From Actinomyces procaprae (lineage in GTDB: Bacteria; Actinomycetota; Actinomycetes; Actinomycetales; Actinomycetaceae), in NCBI RefSeq assembly GCF_004798665.1, contig NZ_CP039292.1, positions 2,790,001 to 2,854,000 of the forward strand: 64,000 bases of DNA, given 5' to 3'. The notes beneath the pieces were generated by a model. It did not search any database, was not told where the DNA came from, and saw only the letters and a program-made list of their open reading frames with translations. Made by a program: the position numbers and the translations under genes. This document shows positions 35,620 to 44,089 of this stretch, piece by piece (position 1 is the first letter of the stretch; every line of letters begins with the position of its first letter).

Positions 35620-36693
35620 TCAGGCTGTCGCCTGCGCACGTGCGCTCAACTCCTCACTGCTGAGCAGAACCGGCCAGTCGTCGTCCCAGGCGAGTCTGCG
35701 CAGGGCCAGCGTGGGGGTGCCGCCGTTGTCGGCGTCGTAGTAGTGGTGGACCAGCCAGTCCCCGGCCACGGCCCCGCCTCCGGGGCCGATCATGTTCCCC
35801 TGGCTGCTAAGTAGTACCGTACCGCCGCCGTCGAGGAGCGACGCACCCGAACGGTCCAGATAGGGGCCGGTGATCGCCTCGGAACGCCCGACCGCGATCT
35901 CGTAGGTGGAATCGATTCCCTGACAACAGCTGCCGAAGGAGACGAACAGGTAGTACCACCCGTGGTGCCGGGCAAGGGCGGCCCCCTCCACGTCGTTCAG
36001 CGCGGTGCCGCGGTCGGCGAGCCGAATGGGGTCTGCGGTGGGGTCTGCGCGCAGTCCGTCCCGCCCCAGCTCCACGGCGAAGATCCCACCCCAGAAAGAG
36101 CCGAAGGCCATCCAGGTGCGCCCGTCGGCGTCGGTCAGGACGGAGGGGTCGATCGCGTTGTAGGCCTCGCCGTCGCCGGAGGTAATCACCACGCCCCGGT
36201 CCTCCCAGCCGGTCTGAGGATCGGTCGGGTCGAAGGCGGAGCTGGCCATCAGGCCGATTGCCGAGCGGGAGGAGCCGAAGGTAGAAGCCGCGTAGTACAG
36301 ACGGATCTCGTCACCCACACGGACGACGTCGGGCGCCCAGTAGTTCGTCAGCCCGGGTACCGCCTCGTGCGTCCAGGCGGGCTCGTCGGCCAGGCGCCAC
36401 GCACCGGTTCGCTTCCCCCAGGTGGTACCGCCGTCCTCGCTGATGCGCACCAGGATGGCACCGCCCCCGATGCTCGCATCCCCGGTGGAGAAGACCGCCA
36501 GCGGTGCGCCTTGCTCGTCCAGCAACAGCGCCGGGTCGTGCGCGGCCAGGTCACCGGCGAGGGTGGGTACTTCCGCGGCCGGACCGCGGTCGGCATCGCC
36601 CGCGTTCGACCTCGCGGCGCATCCGCCAGCAAGTCCAAGCACTGCCTGTGACGACAACAAGCTTCCTAGAACCAGTAGCGAACGTCGATTCAT
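35620..36693 (-). CDS. GH43 family glycosidase lipoprotein (arabinanase-like)
   Basis: 357 residues from ATG 36693 (GGGAGC upstream). The signal peptide ends with lipobox LAGGC, so it is a surface lipoprotein. The five-bladed propeller of GH43 is complete. The general base Asp is in AAHDPALLL, the pKa-setting Asp in NAIDPSVL and the general acid Glu in NDVEGAALA. NYWAPDVV and YAASTFGSSRSAIG fit the endo-arabinanase-like branch. It probably cuts arabinan outside the cell for the importer encoded divergently. A promoter with an operator-like palindrome lies upstream. Confidence 0.88.
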   Translation of the reverse strand: MNRRSLLVLGSLLSSQAVLGLAGGCAARSNAGDADRGPAAEVPTLAGDLAAHDPALLLDEQGAPLAVFSTGDASIGGGAILVRISEDGGTTWGKRTGAWRLADEPAWTHEAVPGLTNYWAPDVVRVGDEIRLYYAASTFGSSRSAIGLMASSAFDPTDPQTGWEDRGVVITSGDGEAYNAIDPSVLTDADGRTWMAFGSFWGGIFAVELGRDGLRADPTADPIRLADRGTALNDVEGAALARHHGWYYLFVSFGSCCQGIDSTYEIAVGRSEAITGPYLDRSGASLLDGGGTVLLSSQGNMIGPGGGAVAGDWLVHHYYDADNGGTPTLALRRLAWDDDWPVLLSSEELSARAQATA

Positions 36694-36793
36694 GTTTGCT
36701 CCCGAAGTTGTGCGGGGAACGGCTGCAGGGGCCCCGCCCCTGGGCAAGCCCCACCGAGCCGGTCGGGCCCGCAGCGGCACGCACCCTCCTTGG

Positions 36794-36838
36794 TACATCG
36801 TTATAGACGATGCTGCACGCACTCGCCCAGCCTGTCAA
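36794..36838 (-). promoter_or_regulatory. GH43 lipoprotein promoter with LacI-type operator
   Basis: On the minus strand TTGACA (36833-36838), 17 bases, then CAGCAT (36810-36815). The palindrome CATCGT-5-ACGATG (36796-36812) covers the -10 box and start site. Its minus strand contains TAACGATGTA, nearly identical to TAACGTTGTA in the divergent importer promoter. Confidence 0.6.
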
Positions 36839-36879
36839 TACCCGGCGTTTCCCGCATGATTCCAGCACAAATTGCGGTA

Positions 36880-36923
36880 TTGACGTGCGGCCGGTCACAT
36901 GCCATACTTTCTAACGTTGTAAA
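36880..36923 (+). promoter_or_regulatory. arabino-oligosaccharide importer promoter and LacI-type operator
   Basis: TTGACG (36880-36885), 17 bases, CATACT (36903-36908). The pseudo-palindrome TTTCTAACGTTGTAAA (36908-36923, central AACGTT) overlaps the start site, the classical place for a LacI-family repressor. Confidence 0.65.
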
Positions 36924-36969
36924 TCAAGCGGGCCGATGATGCCCCACTTCTTCCGAACGGAGTCCTTCA

Positions 36970-38331
36970 ATGATGAAGCACCAGATGCTCAGCCGTCGCT
37001 CCTTCAACTCACTCGCCCTGGCAGCGGGTGCTCTGGCTGGAGCCTCCGCCCTGGCGAGCTGCTCCTCCTCTGATTCCTCCGCCTCCGGCACCCCGGAGCT
37101 GACCTACATGTTCCGCGGAGGCACGGACGAGAAGGCCGCCTACCAGACGGCCATCGACAACTTCTCCAAGGCCAACAACTGCACCGTCAAGGTCATCACC
37201 ACCGACGCCGACCAGTACTCCACCAAGCTGCAGGCCGCCATCACCGGCAACCAGGTCCCCGACGTCTTCTACCTGGAGCAGGGCTCGGTCATGTCCTTCG
37301 CCTCCAACGGCATCGTCATGGACATCACCGACATGCTCGGCGACGTCGACCTGGACAACATCTGGGCCTACGGCGTGGACTCCTACCGCTACGACGGCAC
37401 CCAGGTCGGCAAGGGCCAGATCTACGGCCTGCCCAAGGACGTCGGCCCGTTCGCCTTCGGCTACAACAAGACCATGTTCGAGGCGGCCGGGCTCGAGCTG
37501 CCCGACAAGGACGTGCCCTACACCTGGGACGAGTTCGTCGACGTGTGCCAGCAGCTCACCCAGGACACCGACGGCGACGGCGAGCTCGACCAGTGGGGCA
37601 CGGGCCTGAACGTCAACTGGTGCCTGCAGGCCTTCGTGTGGTCCAACGGCGCCGACTGGTGCAACGAGGAGCACACCACCGTCACCGTCGACACCCCGGA
37701 GTTCGCCGAGGCACTGCAGTTCTTCGCGGACATGCAGAACGTGTACGGCATCACCCCCTCCATTGCCCAGGCCCAGACCATGGACACCTACCAGCGCTGG
37801 ATGCGCGGCCAGATCGGCTTCTTCCCCGTCGGCCCCTGGGACGTGTCCACCTACCAGGAGTTGGACTTCGAGTGGGACCTGATTCCGTTCCCCGCCGGCA
37901 AGACCGGCAAGCCGTCCACCTACATCGGCTCGCTGGGCATCGCCGTCTCCTCGGGCACGAAGTACCCCGAACTCGCCGCCAAGCTGGTCGCCTACCTTTC
38001 GGCCGACCGCGACTGCCAGAAGCAACTGGTTGAGGCGGGCATCCAGATTCCCAACCTGATCGACTACGCCAAGGACGAGTACGCCACCGACACCGAGACG
38101 GCGCCGGCCAACAAGGAGGAGTTCCTCCAGATCGTCGAGACCGACGGCCACGCCCTTCCCGGTGCGGTCACCTGGAGCCCCGAGTGGTATGACGAGTTCT
38201 TCACCAACATCCAGCCGGTGCTGGACGGGGACAAGACCGCCAGCGAGTACTGCGCGGAGGTGCAGCCCGTCATGCAGGCAAAGCTCGACGCCGCCGTCGA
38301 GGCCGCCAAGCAGGCTCAGGCCGGCGCCTGA
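36970..38331 (+). CDS. sugar ABC transporter substrate-binding lipoprotein
   Basis: 453 residues. Signal peptide with a twin-arginine-like SRRSFNSLAL and lipobox LASC (Cys31), then a family 1 (CUT1) solute-binding fold (DVFYLEQGSVMSFASNG, YGLPKDVGPFAFGYNKTMFEAAG, WMRGQIGFFPVGPWD). It should deliver an oligosaccharide to the two permeases that follow. Given GH43 genes on both sides, arabino-oligosaccharides are the best guess. First gene of a five-gene operon. A hairpin separates it from the permeases. Confidence 0.92.
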   Translation: MMKHQMLSRRSFNSLALAAGALAGASALASCSSSDSSASGTPELTYMFRGGTDEKAAYQTAIDNFSKANNCTVKVITTDADQYSTKLQAAITGNQVPDVFYLEQGSVMSFASNGIVMDITDMLGDVDLDNIWAYGVDSYRYDGTQVGKGQIYGLPKDVGPFAFGYNKTMFEAAGLELPDKDVPYTWDEFVDVCQQLTQDTDGDGELDQWGTGLNVNWCLQAFVWSNGADWCNEEHTTVTVDTPEFAEALQFFADMQNVYGITPSIAQAQTMDTYQRWMRGQIGFFPVGPWDVSTYQELDFEWDLIPFPAGKTGKPSTYIGSLGIAVSSGTKYPELAAKLVAYLSADRDCQKQLVEAGIQIPNLIDYAKDEYATDTETAPANKEEFLQIVETDGHALPGAVTWSPEWYDEFFTNIQPVLDGDKTASEYCAEVQPVMQAKLDAAVEAAKQAQAGA

Positions 38332-38340
38332 TTCCCATTC

Positions 38341-38370
38341 GCTGAGGCAGGTGGAGACGCCTGCCTCAGC
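38341..38370 (+). terminator. intercistronic hairpin after the binding-protein gene
   Basis: Exact 11-base arms 38341-38351 (GCTGAGGCAGG) and 38360-38370 with an 8-base loop, ten bases past the stop. Such hairpins typically stabilise the binding-protein mRNA or attenuate the permease genes. Confidence 0.6.
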
Positions 38371-38390
38371 GCCAACCCGGAGTTTGCACC

Positions 38391-39332
38391 ATGTCCCTTA
38401 CCAAAACCGCGCCCCCACGGCCGGTCGCGGCGGCCGTAGCGCCGCAGCGCAAGTCCACACTGCACCGCAGTGAGCACCGCTGGGCGGCGGTCTTCGTCGC
38501 CGCCCCCGTGATCGGCTTCCTGCTGTTCACTCTCTTTCCACTGGGCTATTCCATCTATGCCTCGTTCACTTCATGGAACGGCCTGTCCGCCCCTCGCTTC
38601 ATCGGGCTGAACAACTTCATCGCCATCGCCTCCGACCCCTACTTCCGCAAGACGCTGTTCAACACGTTCTTCTACATGTTGGGCATCCCGATCGGCCTGG
38701 TCCTGTCGCTGCTGCTGGCCATGGCTCTGAGCCGGAGACTGCCGGGGCGGACCTTCTTCCGCACGGTCTACTACATTCCGGTGATCTCCTCGCTCGCGGC
38801 CATCGCCATTCTGTGGCAGTGGGCCTACAACGGTGACTATGGCCTGGTCAACCAGGTGCTGCACATCTTCGGAATCCAGGGCCCCAACTGGCTCCAAGAC
38901 ACCGCAACGGTTAAACCGGCGATCATCATCATGTCCGTCTGGAAGGGCCTGGGCTACTCCATGCTGCTGTACCTGGCCGCCATCCAGTCGGTACCGAAGT
39001 CGCTGTACGAGGCGGCCGAACTCGACGGCGCCGGGTCGCTACGCAAGTTCATCTCGATCACGCTGCCGATGGTGCGTCCCGTGACCTTCTTCTTGATCGT
39101 CACCAACATCATCAACGGCTCCCAGATGTTCACCGAAATCAACATCATGACCCCCACTGGCGGCCCCGAGTACTCCGCCGCAACCATCGTCTGGTATATC
39201 TGGCAGAAGGCCTTCAAGAACCTGCAGATGGGCTACGCGACCTCGATGGCGCTCGTGCTAGGGGTGCTCATCTTCATCATCACGGCGATCCAGATGCGCA
39301 TGAACGCGCGCAACGCGTTCAGCGTCGAGTGA
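38391..39332 (+). CDS. sugar ABC transporter permease (MalF type)
   Basis: 313 residues, six or so TM helices. The EAA loop reads YEAAELDGAGSLRKFISITLPM at about residues 207-228. It forms a membrane channel with the next gene product. No ATPase gene is present in this operon, so a shared ATPase of MsiK type encoded elsewhere must energise it. Confidence 0.94.
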   Translation: MSLTKTAPPRPVAAAVAPQRKSTLHRSEHRWAAVFVAAPVIGFLLFTLFPLGYSIYASFTSWNGLSAPRFIGLNNFIAIASDPYFRKTLFNTFFYMLGIPIGLVLSLLLAMALSRRLPGRTFFRTVYYIPVISSLAAIAILWQWAYNGDYGLVNQVLHIFGIQGPNWLQDTATVKPAIIIMSVWKGLGYSMLLYLAAIQSVPKSLYEAAELDGAGSLRKFISITLPMVRPVTFFLIVTNIINGSQMFTEINIMTPTGGPEYSAATIVWYIWQKAFKNLQMGYATSMALVLGVLIFIITAIQMRMNARNAFSVE

Positions 39333-39339
39333 GGCGACC

Positions 39340-40218
39340 ATGCAGATCCTCAAGCAGACCCGTAGCCGGACCCCCCTGAAGGCCAAGACCCGCTACACCA
39401 TCACCAATATCTGGATCACCATCCTGCTGGCGATCGGAGCGGTCATCATGGTCGCTCCGCTGCTGTGGATGTTCACCACCTCGCTGAAGGACAAGGAGGG
39501 CGTCTTCGCGCTCCCGCCGGAGTGGATCCCCAGCCCGGCGCACTGGGACACCTACCTGCGCATTTGGACCGAGGGACCACTGGCCAGCGGCATCAAGAAC
39601 AGCCTTGTCGTCTCCCTGTCGGTGACGATCGTCGGCTCCTTCGTCTCAGCACTGGCCGCATTCGCTTTCGCCAAGATGCGGCTGCCCGGGAAGAACGGAT
39701 TGTTCCTGCTGCTGCTGTCCGGAATGATGATTCCCTTCCCGACACTCATGATCCCGCAGTTCATGATGTTCTCTCGTATCGGTTGGGTGGACACCCTGCT
39801 GCCGCTGATCGTGCCCGGCATGTTCGGCAACATCATGATGATCTTCTTCCTGCGCCAGTACCTGACCTCCACCCCGGACTCGCTGATTGAGGCGGCCCGG
39901 GTTGACGGGGCCTCCTTCCCGCAGATCTTCTTCCGCATGATCCTGCCGCTGATCCGTCCCGCCATAGCCGCCCAATTCATCTTGTGGTTCATGGGCGTGT
40001 GGAACGACTACCTCGCGCCGACGATCTACCTCAACAGCCCCGAGAAGCTGACGCTGCAGCTGGTGATCGCCAATTTCAACTCCAACTACGCCATCCAGTC
40101 CGACTACCCGTTGATCATGGCGGCCTCCATCGTCGCGCTGCTGCCGATCTTCGTGATCTTCCTGGTCTTCCAGCGGCAGATCATTGAGTCCGTCGCACTG
40201 ACCGGAACGAAGGCATGA
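39340..40218 (+). CDS. sugar ABC transporter permease (MalG type)
   Basis: 292 residues, six TM helices, EAA loop IEAARVDGASFPQIFFRMILPL. Seven bases after the MalF-type gene. Its last codons overlap the next gene (ATGA at 40215), so the GH43 is translationally coupled to it. Confidence 0.94.
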   Translation: MQILKQTRSRTPLKAKTRYTITNIWITILLAIGAVIMVAPLLWMFTTSLKDKEGVFALPPEWIPSPAHWDTYLRIWTEGPLASGIKNSLVVSLSVTIVGSFVSALAAFAFAKMRLPGKNGLFLLLLSGMMIPFPTLMIPQFMMFSRIGWVDTLLPLIVPGMFGNIMMIFFLRQYLTSTPDSLIEAARVDGASFPQIFFRMILPLIRPAIAAQFILWFMGVWNDYLAPTIYLNSPEKLTLQLVIANFNSNYAIQSDYPLIMAASIVALLPIFVIFLVFQRQIIESVALTGTKA

Positions 40219-41513
40219 GGCCCATGGGCAGTAACCCACGACCCCGCCCGGTCGCCTCGCCGAACGCGGCGCCAGAGAGCGCCAACACGCCCGGTCCCGG
40301 AGCCGACCCCGGCCCCTGGGGCGCTCACGACCCCGCGGTCATCCGCGCTCGCGACGGCCGTTACTACATGTTCTCCACGGACACCGAAGTCGCGGGATCG
40401 CCCGGGGTCGGCGTGCAGGTCCGCCGCTCCGACGACCTGATGCACTGGCAGTGGGTGGGTCATGCCTTCGACGGCGTGCCGGCCTCGGCCGAGCGGTGGT
40501 CGGGGGCGCAGGGCATCTGGGCACCCGACGTCGTCGAGCGCGACGGCGAGTACCGCATGTACTACTCCGCCTCCACCTTCGGCTCACGGCGCTCGTGCAT
40601 AAACCTGGCGGTGTCCGGGAGCCTGGAAGGCCCCTGGACGGATCTGGGCCCGGTGGTGCGCACGCGCGCAGAGGATCCTGTCAACGCCATCGATGCCGCC
40701 GTCGTGCGCACCGCAGAGGGAACGGACCTGATGCTCTACGGTTCCTTCTTCGGGGGATTGCGGCTGCTCGCCCTGGATGAGCGGGGTCTGCCTCGCCGGC
40801 CGGGCGACCTGGGCGTATCGGTCGGTCGGCGCACCACTGCGCACAACGGCCCCATTGAGGGATCGCACATGTGGTACGACGCGGAGACCGGGCGCTACCT
40901 GCTGGTGTGTTCATTCGACTCGCTGTTCGACACCTACAACATCAGGGTCGCGCGTTCCGAGCACCCCGAGGGCCCGTTCCTCGATGCCGCCGGTCGCCGC
41001 CTCGGCTCCCGGGAGGGCGACGTGGTGGACGGCGGCACCAAGATCCTCGGCTCTCTGGTGACAACCGCGGGTGAGACGGAGCTGGCTCCTGGGCATTCCA
41101 ATCACCTGGTTACCCCGGACGGCATGCTCCTGGTCCATCACGTCCGCACGGGCGCCGATCCCGAGCGCCACCGGGCGCAGCTGCGCCGCATGGCGCTGAC
41201 ATCCGCCGGCTGGCCGGTGGTGAGCCCCGTCGAATACGACGCGCTCCCCCTGCTGCCGCTGGAGGGCACCGATCTCGACGGCCCTTGGCAGGTGTGGCGG
41301 ATGGACGCCGAATCCACGCTCCCCGCAAGGCCGTCCGTGGGCGCGGTGCGCCTGGGGGCCCTACTCCCGACACCCGCGGAACAGGGCGGCGTCCGGGCTA
41401 CGCTGGAGGTCGATGGCACCGCCGTCGACGCCGTCGTCTGGCGTACCCGGGCCTCCACCGCCTTCGCGGGGCTGTCGGGGGACGAGGTCGTGCTGGGAGT
41501 CCGGGCGGAATGA
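40215..41513 (+). CDS. GH43 family glycosidase, cytoplasmic
   Basis: 432 residues without a signal peptide, paralogous to the secreted GH43 at 35620-36693. The base Asp is in GAHDPAVIR, the second Asp in NAIDAAVV and the acid Glu in GPIEGSHMWY. The last 80 residues form an extra beta domain. It probably hydrolyses imported arabino-oligosaccharides. Overlaps at both ends (ATGA with the permease and ATGA with the DUF624 gene) place it firmly inside the operon. Confidence 0.87.
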   Translation: MRPMGSNPRPRPVASPNAAPESANTPGPGADPGPWGAHDPAVIRARDGRYYMFSTDTEVAGSPGVGVQVRRSDDLMHWQWVGHAFDGVPASAERWSGAQGIWAPDVVERDGEYRMYYSASTFGSRRSCINLAVSGSLEGPWTDLGPVVRTRAEDPVNAIDAAVVRTAEGTDLMLYGSFFGGLRLLALDERGLPRRPGDLGVSVGRRTTAHNGPIEGSHMWYDAETGRYLLVCSFDSLFDTYNIRVARSEHPEGPFLDAAGRRLGSREGDVVDGGTKILGSLVTTAGETELAPGHSNHLVTPDGMLLVHHVRTGADPERHRAQLRRMALTSAGWPVVSPVEYDALPLLPLEGTDLDGPWQVWRMDAESTLPARPSVGAVRLGALLPTPAEQGGVRATLEVDGTAVDAVVWRTRASTAFAGLSGDEVVLGVRAE

Positions 41514-42175
41514 GACAACGCCGTATGCAGCCAGTCGACGACGCCGACATCGACCTGCCGGGTTGGGGCGGCACCGTCATGGGCTGGCTGCGCGTGGCCA
41601 CCCAGCTCGTGGCGCTGAACATCCTGTGGTGGCTCGGTCTTCTCGCCGGACTGGTGGTGTGCGGCGCGCTTCCCGCCGGCTGCGCCGTGCACGAGCTTGC
41701 ACGGCGCAGCCGCCGCGATCCCTCCATGCATCTGTGGCGCGACTTCTGGCGAATCTACCGGGAGTCCTTCCGCCCTGCAGCGGGCGTCGGGGCGCCGCTG
41801 GTCACCGTGACACTGCTGGGCGGCGTCGACCTGGGCATCCTGTCTCACGCCCGCGGAGCGCTGGTGGCACTGTTAATTCCCGTCATCGTCATCTGCATCA
41901 TGTGCGTCGTAGTGGCGTGCTACGCCATCCCACTGCTCGGCGCCACGGACGACCTCGGGGCGCGGGAGACGCTACGGCGGGCGGCGGGGGTCGCCGTAGC
42001 CTCACCGCTTACAACCATTGGCCTGGTGGTCACGGCTGCGGCCGCCGGGGCGGTGGCCTGGTGCTGGCCGCTGTTGGAGGTCCTGGTCGGCGTAAGCCTC
42101 CCGCTGACGGCGATGACGCTGCTTACCCGCGAGCGGCTGCTGCACACCGGGGTGCTTGTCGATCCGTCCGCGTAG
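41510..42175 (+). CDS. DUF624/YesL-family membrane protein
   Basis: 221 residues starting at ATG 41510, which overlaps the GH43 stop. Five or so TM helices (LVALNILWWLGLLAGLVVCGALPAG; VALLIPVIVICIMCVVVACYAIPLL). YesL/DUF624 proteins are found in polysaccharide operons of Firmicutes and actinobacteria; their function is not established. Last gene of the operon and convergent with the LacI gene. Confidence 0.75.
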   Translation: MRQRRMQPVDDADIDLPGWGGTVMGWLRVATQLVALNILWWLGLLAGLVVCGALPAGCAVHELARRSRRDPSMHLWRDFWRIYRESFRPAAGVGAPLVTVTLLGGVDLGILSHARGALVALLIPVIVICIMCVVVACYAIPLLGATDDLGARETLRRAAGVAVASPLTTIGLVVTAAAAGAVAWCWPLLEVLVGVSLPLTAMTLLTRERLLHTGVLVDPSA

Positions 42176-42240
42176 CCGCGGCCGAATCCCGCCGCAGCGC
42201 TGAGCATGCGGTGCGCGCGGGCCGCAAGGGCGCGTCTGAG

Positions 42241-43260
42241 CTATAACGCCGTCGACTGTCGCTGAACGAGCCGGAAGGGAGCCACCTCGTTGCGGTAGGG
42301 AACGGGCGGGCGACCGGCCTGCTGCTCTTCGATCCGCTCAACCAACAGGGCGACGGCGCGCTGAGCGATCCAGCCCGGACCGGGATCGATAGTGCTCAGC
42401 GAAGGCTGGGTGTACTGGCCGTCCTCGACGCTGTCGAAGCCGATCACCGACACATCTTCCGGAACCCGAATGCCCGCGACCGTGAGCTCGTGCAGCACAC
42501 CAATGGCCATGGCGTCATTGAGCGCGAAAATCGCATCAAACTGGACACCGTCTGAGATCAGCCTCCGCGTGGCCTCCGCCCCGCTGGCCCGATGCCACAG
42601 GCCCGCCTCGCGCACCAACCGTTCATCCACCACGAGTCCGGCCTGCGCATGCGCCTGCCGGTAGCCGGCCTCGCGCAGTCCGGCCGAGCCGACGACCTCG
42701 CCCGCATGCGCACCGATCAGCGCGACCCGCCTGCGCCCCAGGCCCAGCAGGTGTGTGGTGGCCTGGTACGCCGCCTCCGTGTTCGCCATGGTCACGTGGT
42801 CTGCGGGCGCACCAAAAACACGCTCCCCCAGCAGCACCAGCGGGTAGTCGACGTGGAACTGGGCGATGTCATCCTGCCCCAGCTCGAGCGGGCTGAACAG
42901 CAGTCCGTCAAACAGATGGCGGCGAGAGTCGTGCAGTACCCGCAGCTCACGCTCCCTATCGGAGTTCGTCTGCTCAATCAGTACCGTGCGGTCGTACTTC
43001 TCGGCGGCGGCGATTACCGCGTCGGCGAGTTCCGCGAAGTAGGCGAGTTTCAGCTCGGGGACTGCCAGGCAGACGAGCCCGGTGGAACCGCGGCGCAGGT
43101 TGCGCGCCGACTGGTTGACCTTGTAGCCGAGCTTGTCGATGGCATCGAGGACTTTGGTGCGTGTGGACTCACGCACGTGCGGGTAGTCGTTGACGACGTT
43201 TGAGACGGTCTTGACCGAGACCCCAGCCAAACGGGCGACGTCATGCATGGTCACGGCCAT
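42241..43260 (-). CDS. LacI-family transcriptional regulator
   Basis: 339 residues. The N-terminal HTH and hinge are typical (TMHDVARLAGVSVKTVSNVV ... LGYKVNQSARNLRR), followed by the periplasmic-binding-like effector domain ending SVIGFDSVEDGQYTQPSLST. It most likely represses the neighbouring arabinan locus through the TAACGWTGTA sites at 36794-36803 and 36912-36921, with an arabino-oligosaccharide as inducer. Confidence 0.9.
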   Translation of the reverse strand: MAVTMHDVARLAGVSVKTVSNVVNDYPHVRESTRTKVLDAIDKLGYKVNQSARNLRRGSTGLVCLAVPELKLAYFAELADAVIAAAEKYDRTVLIEQTNSDRERELRVLHDSRRHLFDGLLFSPLELGQDDIAQFHVDYPLVLLGERVFGAPADHVTMANTEAAYQATTHLLGLGRRRVALIGAHAGEVVGSAGLREAGYRQAHAQAGLVVDERLVREAGLWHRASGAEATRRLISDGVQFDAIFALNDAMAIGVLHELTVAGIRVPEDVSVIGFDSVEDGQYTQPSLSTIDPGPGWIAQRAVALLVERIEEQQAGRPPVPYRNEVAPFRLVQRQSTAL

Positions 43261-43294
43261 GTGGTGCTCCTATGCGGTACGGCTGGGTACGTGT

Positions 43295-43320
43295 GTGCCC
43301 GGGGAACAGGCCCCGGGCAC
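43295..43320 (-). terminator. bS22 gene terminator
   Basis: Exact 10-base arms 43295-43304 (GTGCCCGGGG) and 43311-43320 with a 6-base loop, nine bases beyond the bS22 stop. Confidence 0.7.
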
Positions 43321-43328
43321 AGGTCACT

Positions 43329-43427
43329 TCACTTCTTGTTGCGACGCTGGTGCCGCGTCTTGCGCAGCAGCTTGCGGTGCTTCTTCTTGGCCATGCGCTT
43401 GCGGCGCTTCTTAATGACAGATCCCAT
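43329..43427 (-). CDS. 30S ribosomal protein bS22 (AURKAIP1/COX24 domain), 32 residues
   Basis: A 32-residue, very basic peptide starting MGSVIKKRRKRMAKKKHRKL and ending HQRRNKK. This is the actinobacterial bS22, a tiny ribosomal protein that sits near the decoding site of the 30S subunit. It is easy to miss because of its size. GAGGAGCC precedes ATG 43427 and a terminator hairpin follows the stop. Its neighbour, the BldC-like gene, is its usual companion in actinobacteria. Confidence 0.95.
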   Translation of the reverse strand: MGSVIKKRRKRMAKKKHRKLLRKTRHQRRNKK

Positions 43428-43503
43428 TGAGGCTCCTCGTGGTGTTGTTCGTGCCGGCCTGCTCGCGCGGCCGGCAGCGCCGGCGCGTGGTTGAACGAGC
43501 GTG

Positions 43504-43593
43504 GTGGCCGGGCGAGGGACAGATCAGCACTCGCGGGGTTGACCGCCAGTAGCTGGCGGTCAACCGCCGTGCTGACGGGTCTTGCCCGGCCAC
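43504..43593. terminator. nested 90-bp palindrome between BldC-like and bS22 genes
   Basis: The outer arms GTGGCCGGGC (43504-43513) and complement (43584-43593), a middle partly paired GATCAGCAC/GTGCTGAC, and inner 13-base arms (43537-43549, 43553-43565) with a TAG loop form one long hairpin. It can end the BldC-like transcript (minus) and lies in front of bS22. Confidence 0.65.
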
Positions 43594-43621
43594 ACGGGTG
43601 ACGAGGGGATTGTAGCGGGTC

Positions 43622-43864
43622 TCAGGATCCGGTCGACGCCGAGTTCTCGTGTCCCCAGTCACCCAGGCCCGCAGCCAGGTACTGCTGGACCGCACGTTCG
43701 GGAACCCGGAAGGAGCGCCCCACCTGCATGGCGGGCAGATCCCCGGAGTGAACCATGCGGTAGACCGTCATCTTGGATACGCGCAGCATGGCGGCGACCT
43801 CAGCCACGGTGAGGAAACTGGGCGCGCCCGCGGCGCTTGGTGGGGTCGAGGTGCCCGATGCCAT
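43622..43864 (-). CDS. BldC/excisionase-type helix-turn-helix protein
   Basis: 80 residues from ATG 43864. One winged-HTH of the MerR-like type (FLTVAEVAAMLRVSKMTVYRMVHSGDLPAMQVGRSFRVPERAVQQYL). The sequence and the position next to bS22 match actinobacterial BldC-like regulators rather than phage excisionases. It would bind DNA as a small developmental or global regulator. The frame continues upstream to 44002 but lacks support there. Confidence 0.88.
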   Translation of the reverse strand: MASGTSTPPSAAGAPSFLTVAEVAAMLRVSKMTVYRMVHSGDLPAMQVGRSFRVPERAVQQYLAAGLGDWGHENSASTGS

Positions 43865-44089
43865 GGCGGTGATGTCCTGTCTTCCGGTCGGATTGGACGC
43901 GAAAGGGGTCGGACCGTACACGACCCCGCGCGATTGCGGAACGGACCCAATATAACCTGTGTCCCAACTGTCGCACAGGCTCTTTCCTCCCACATTTGTC
44001 ACGCGCGCCGCATCTCACACATCCGACACGTCTCAACCGGATGCCGCCGGGCACCGCACCTGCCACGACGGTACCCGTCGCGCCGCCTC

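Noticed and set aside
43622..43864. Phage excisionase marking an integrated element
   Set aside because: No integrase or attachment site nearby; the neighbour bS22 is the conserved companion of BldC-like genes.
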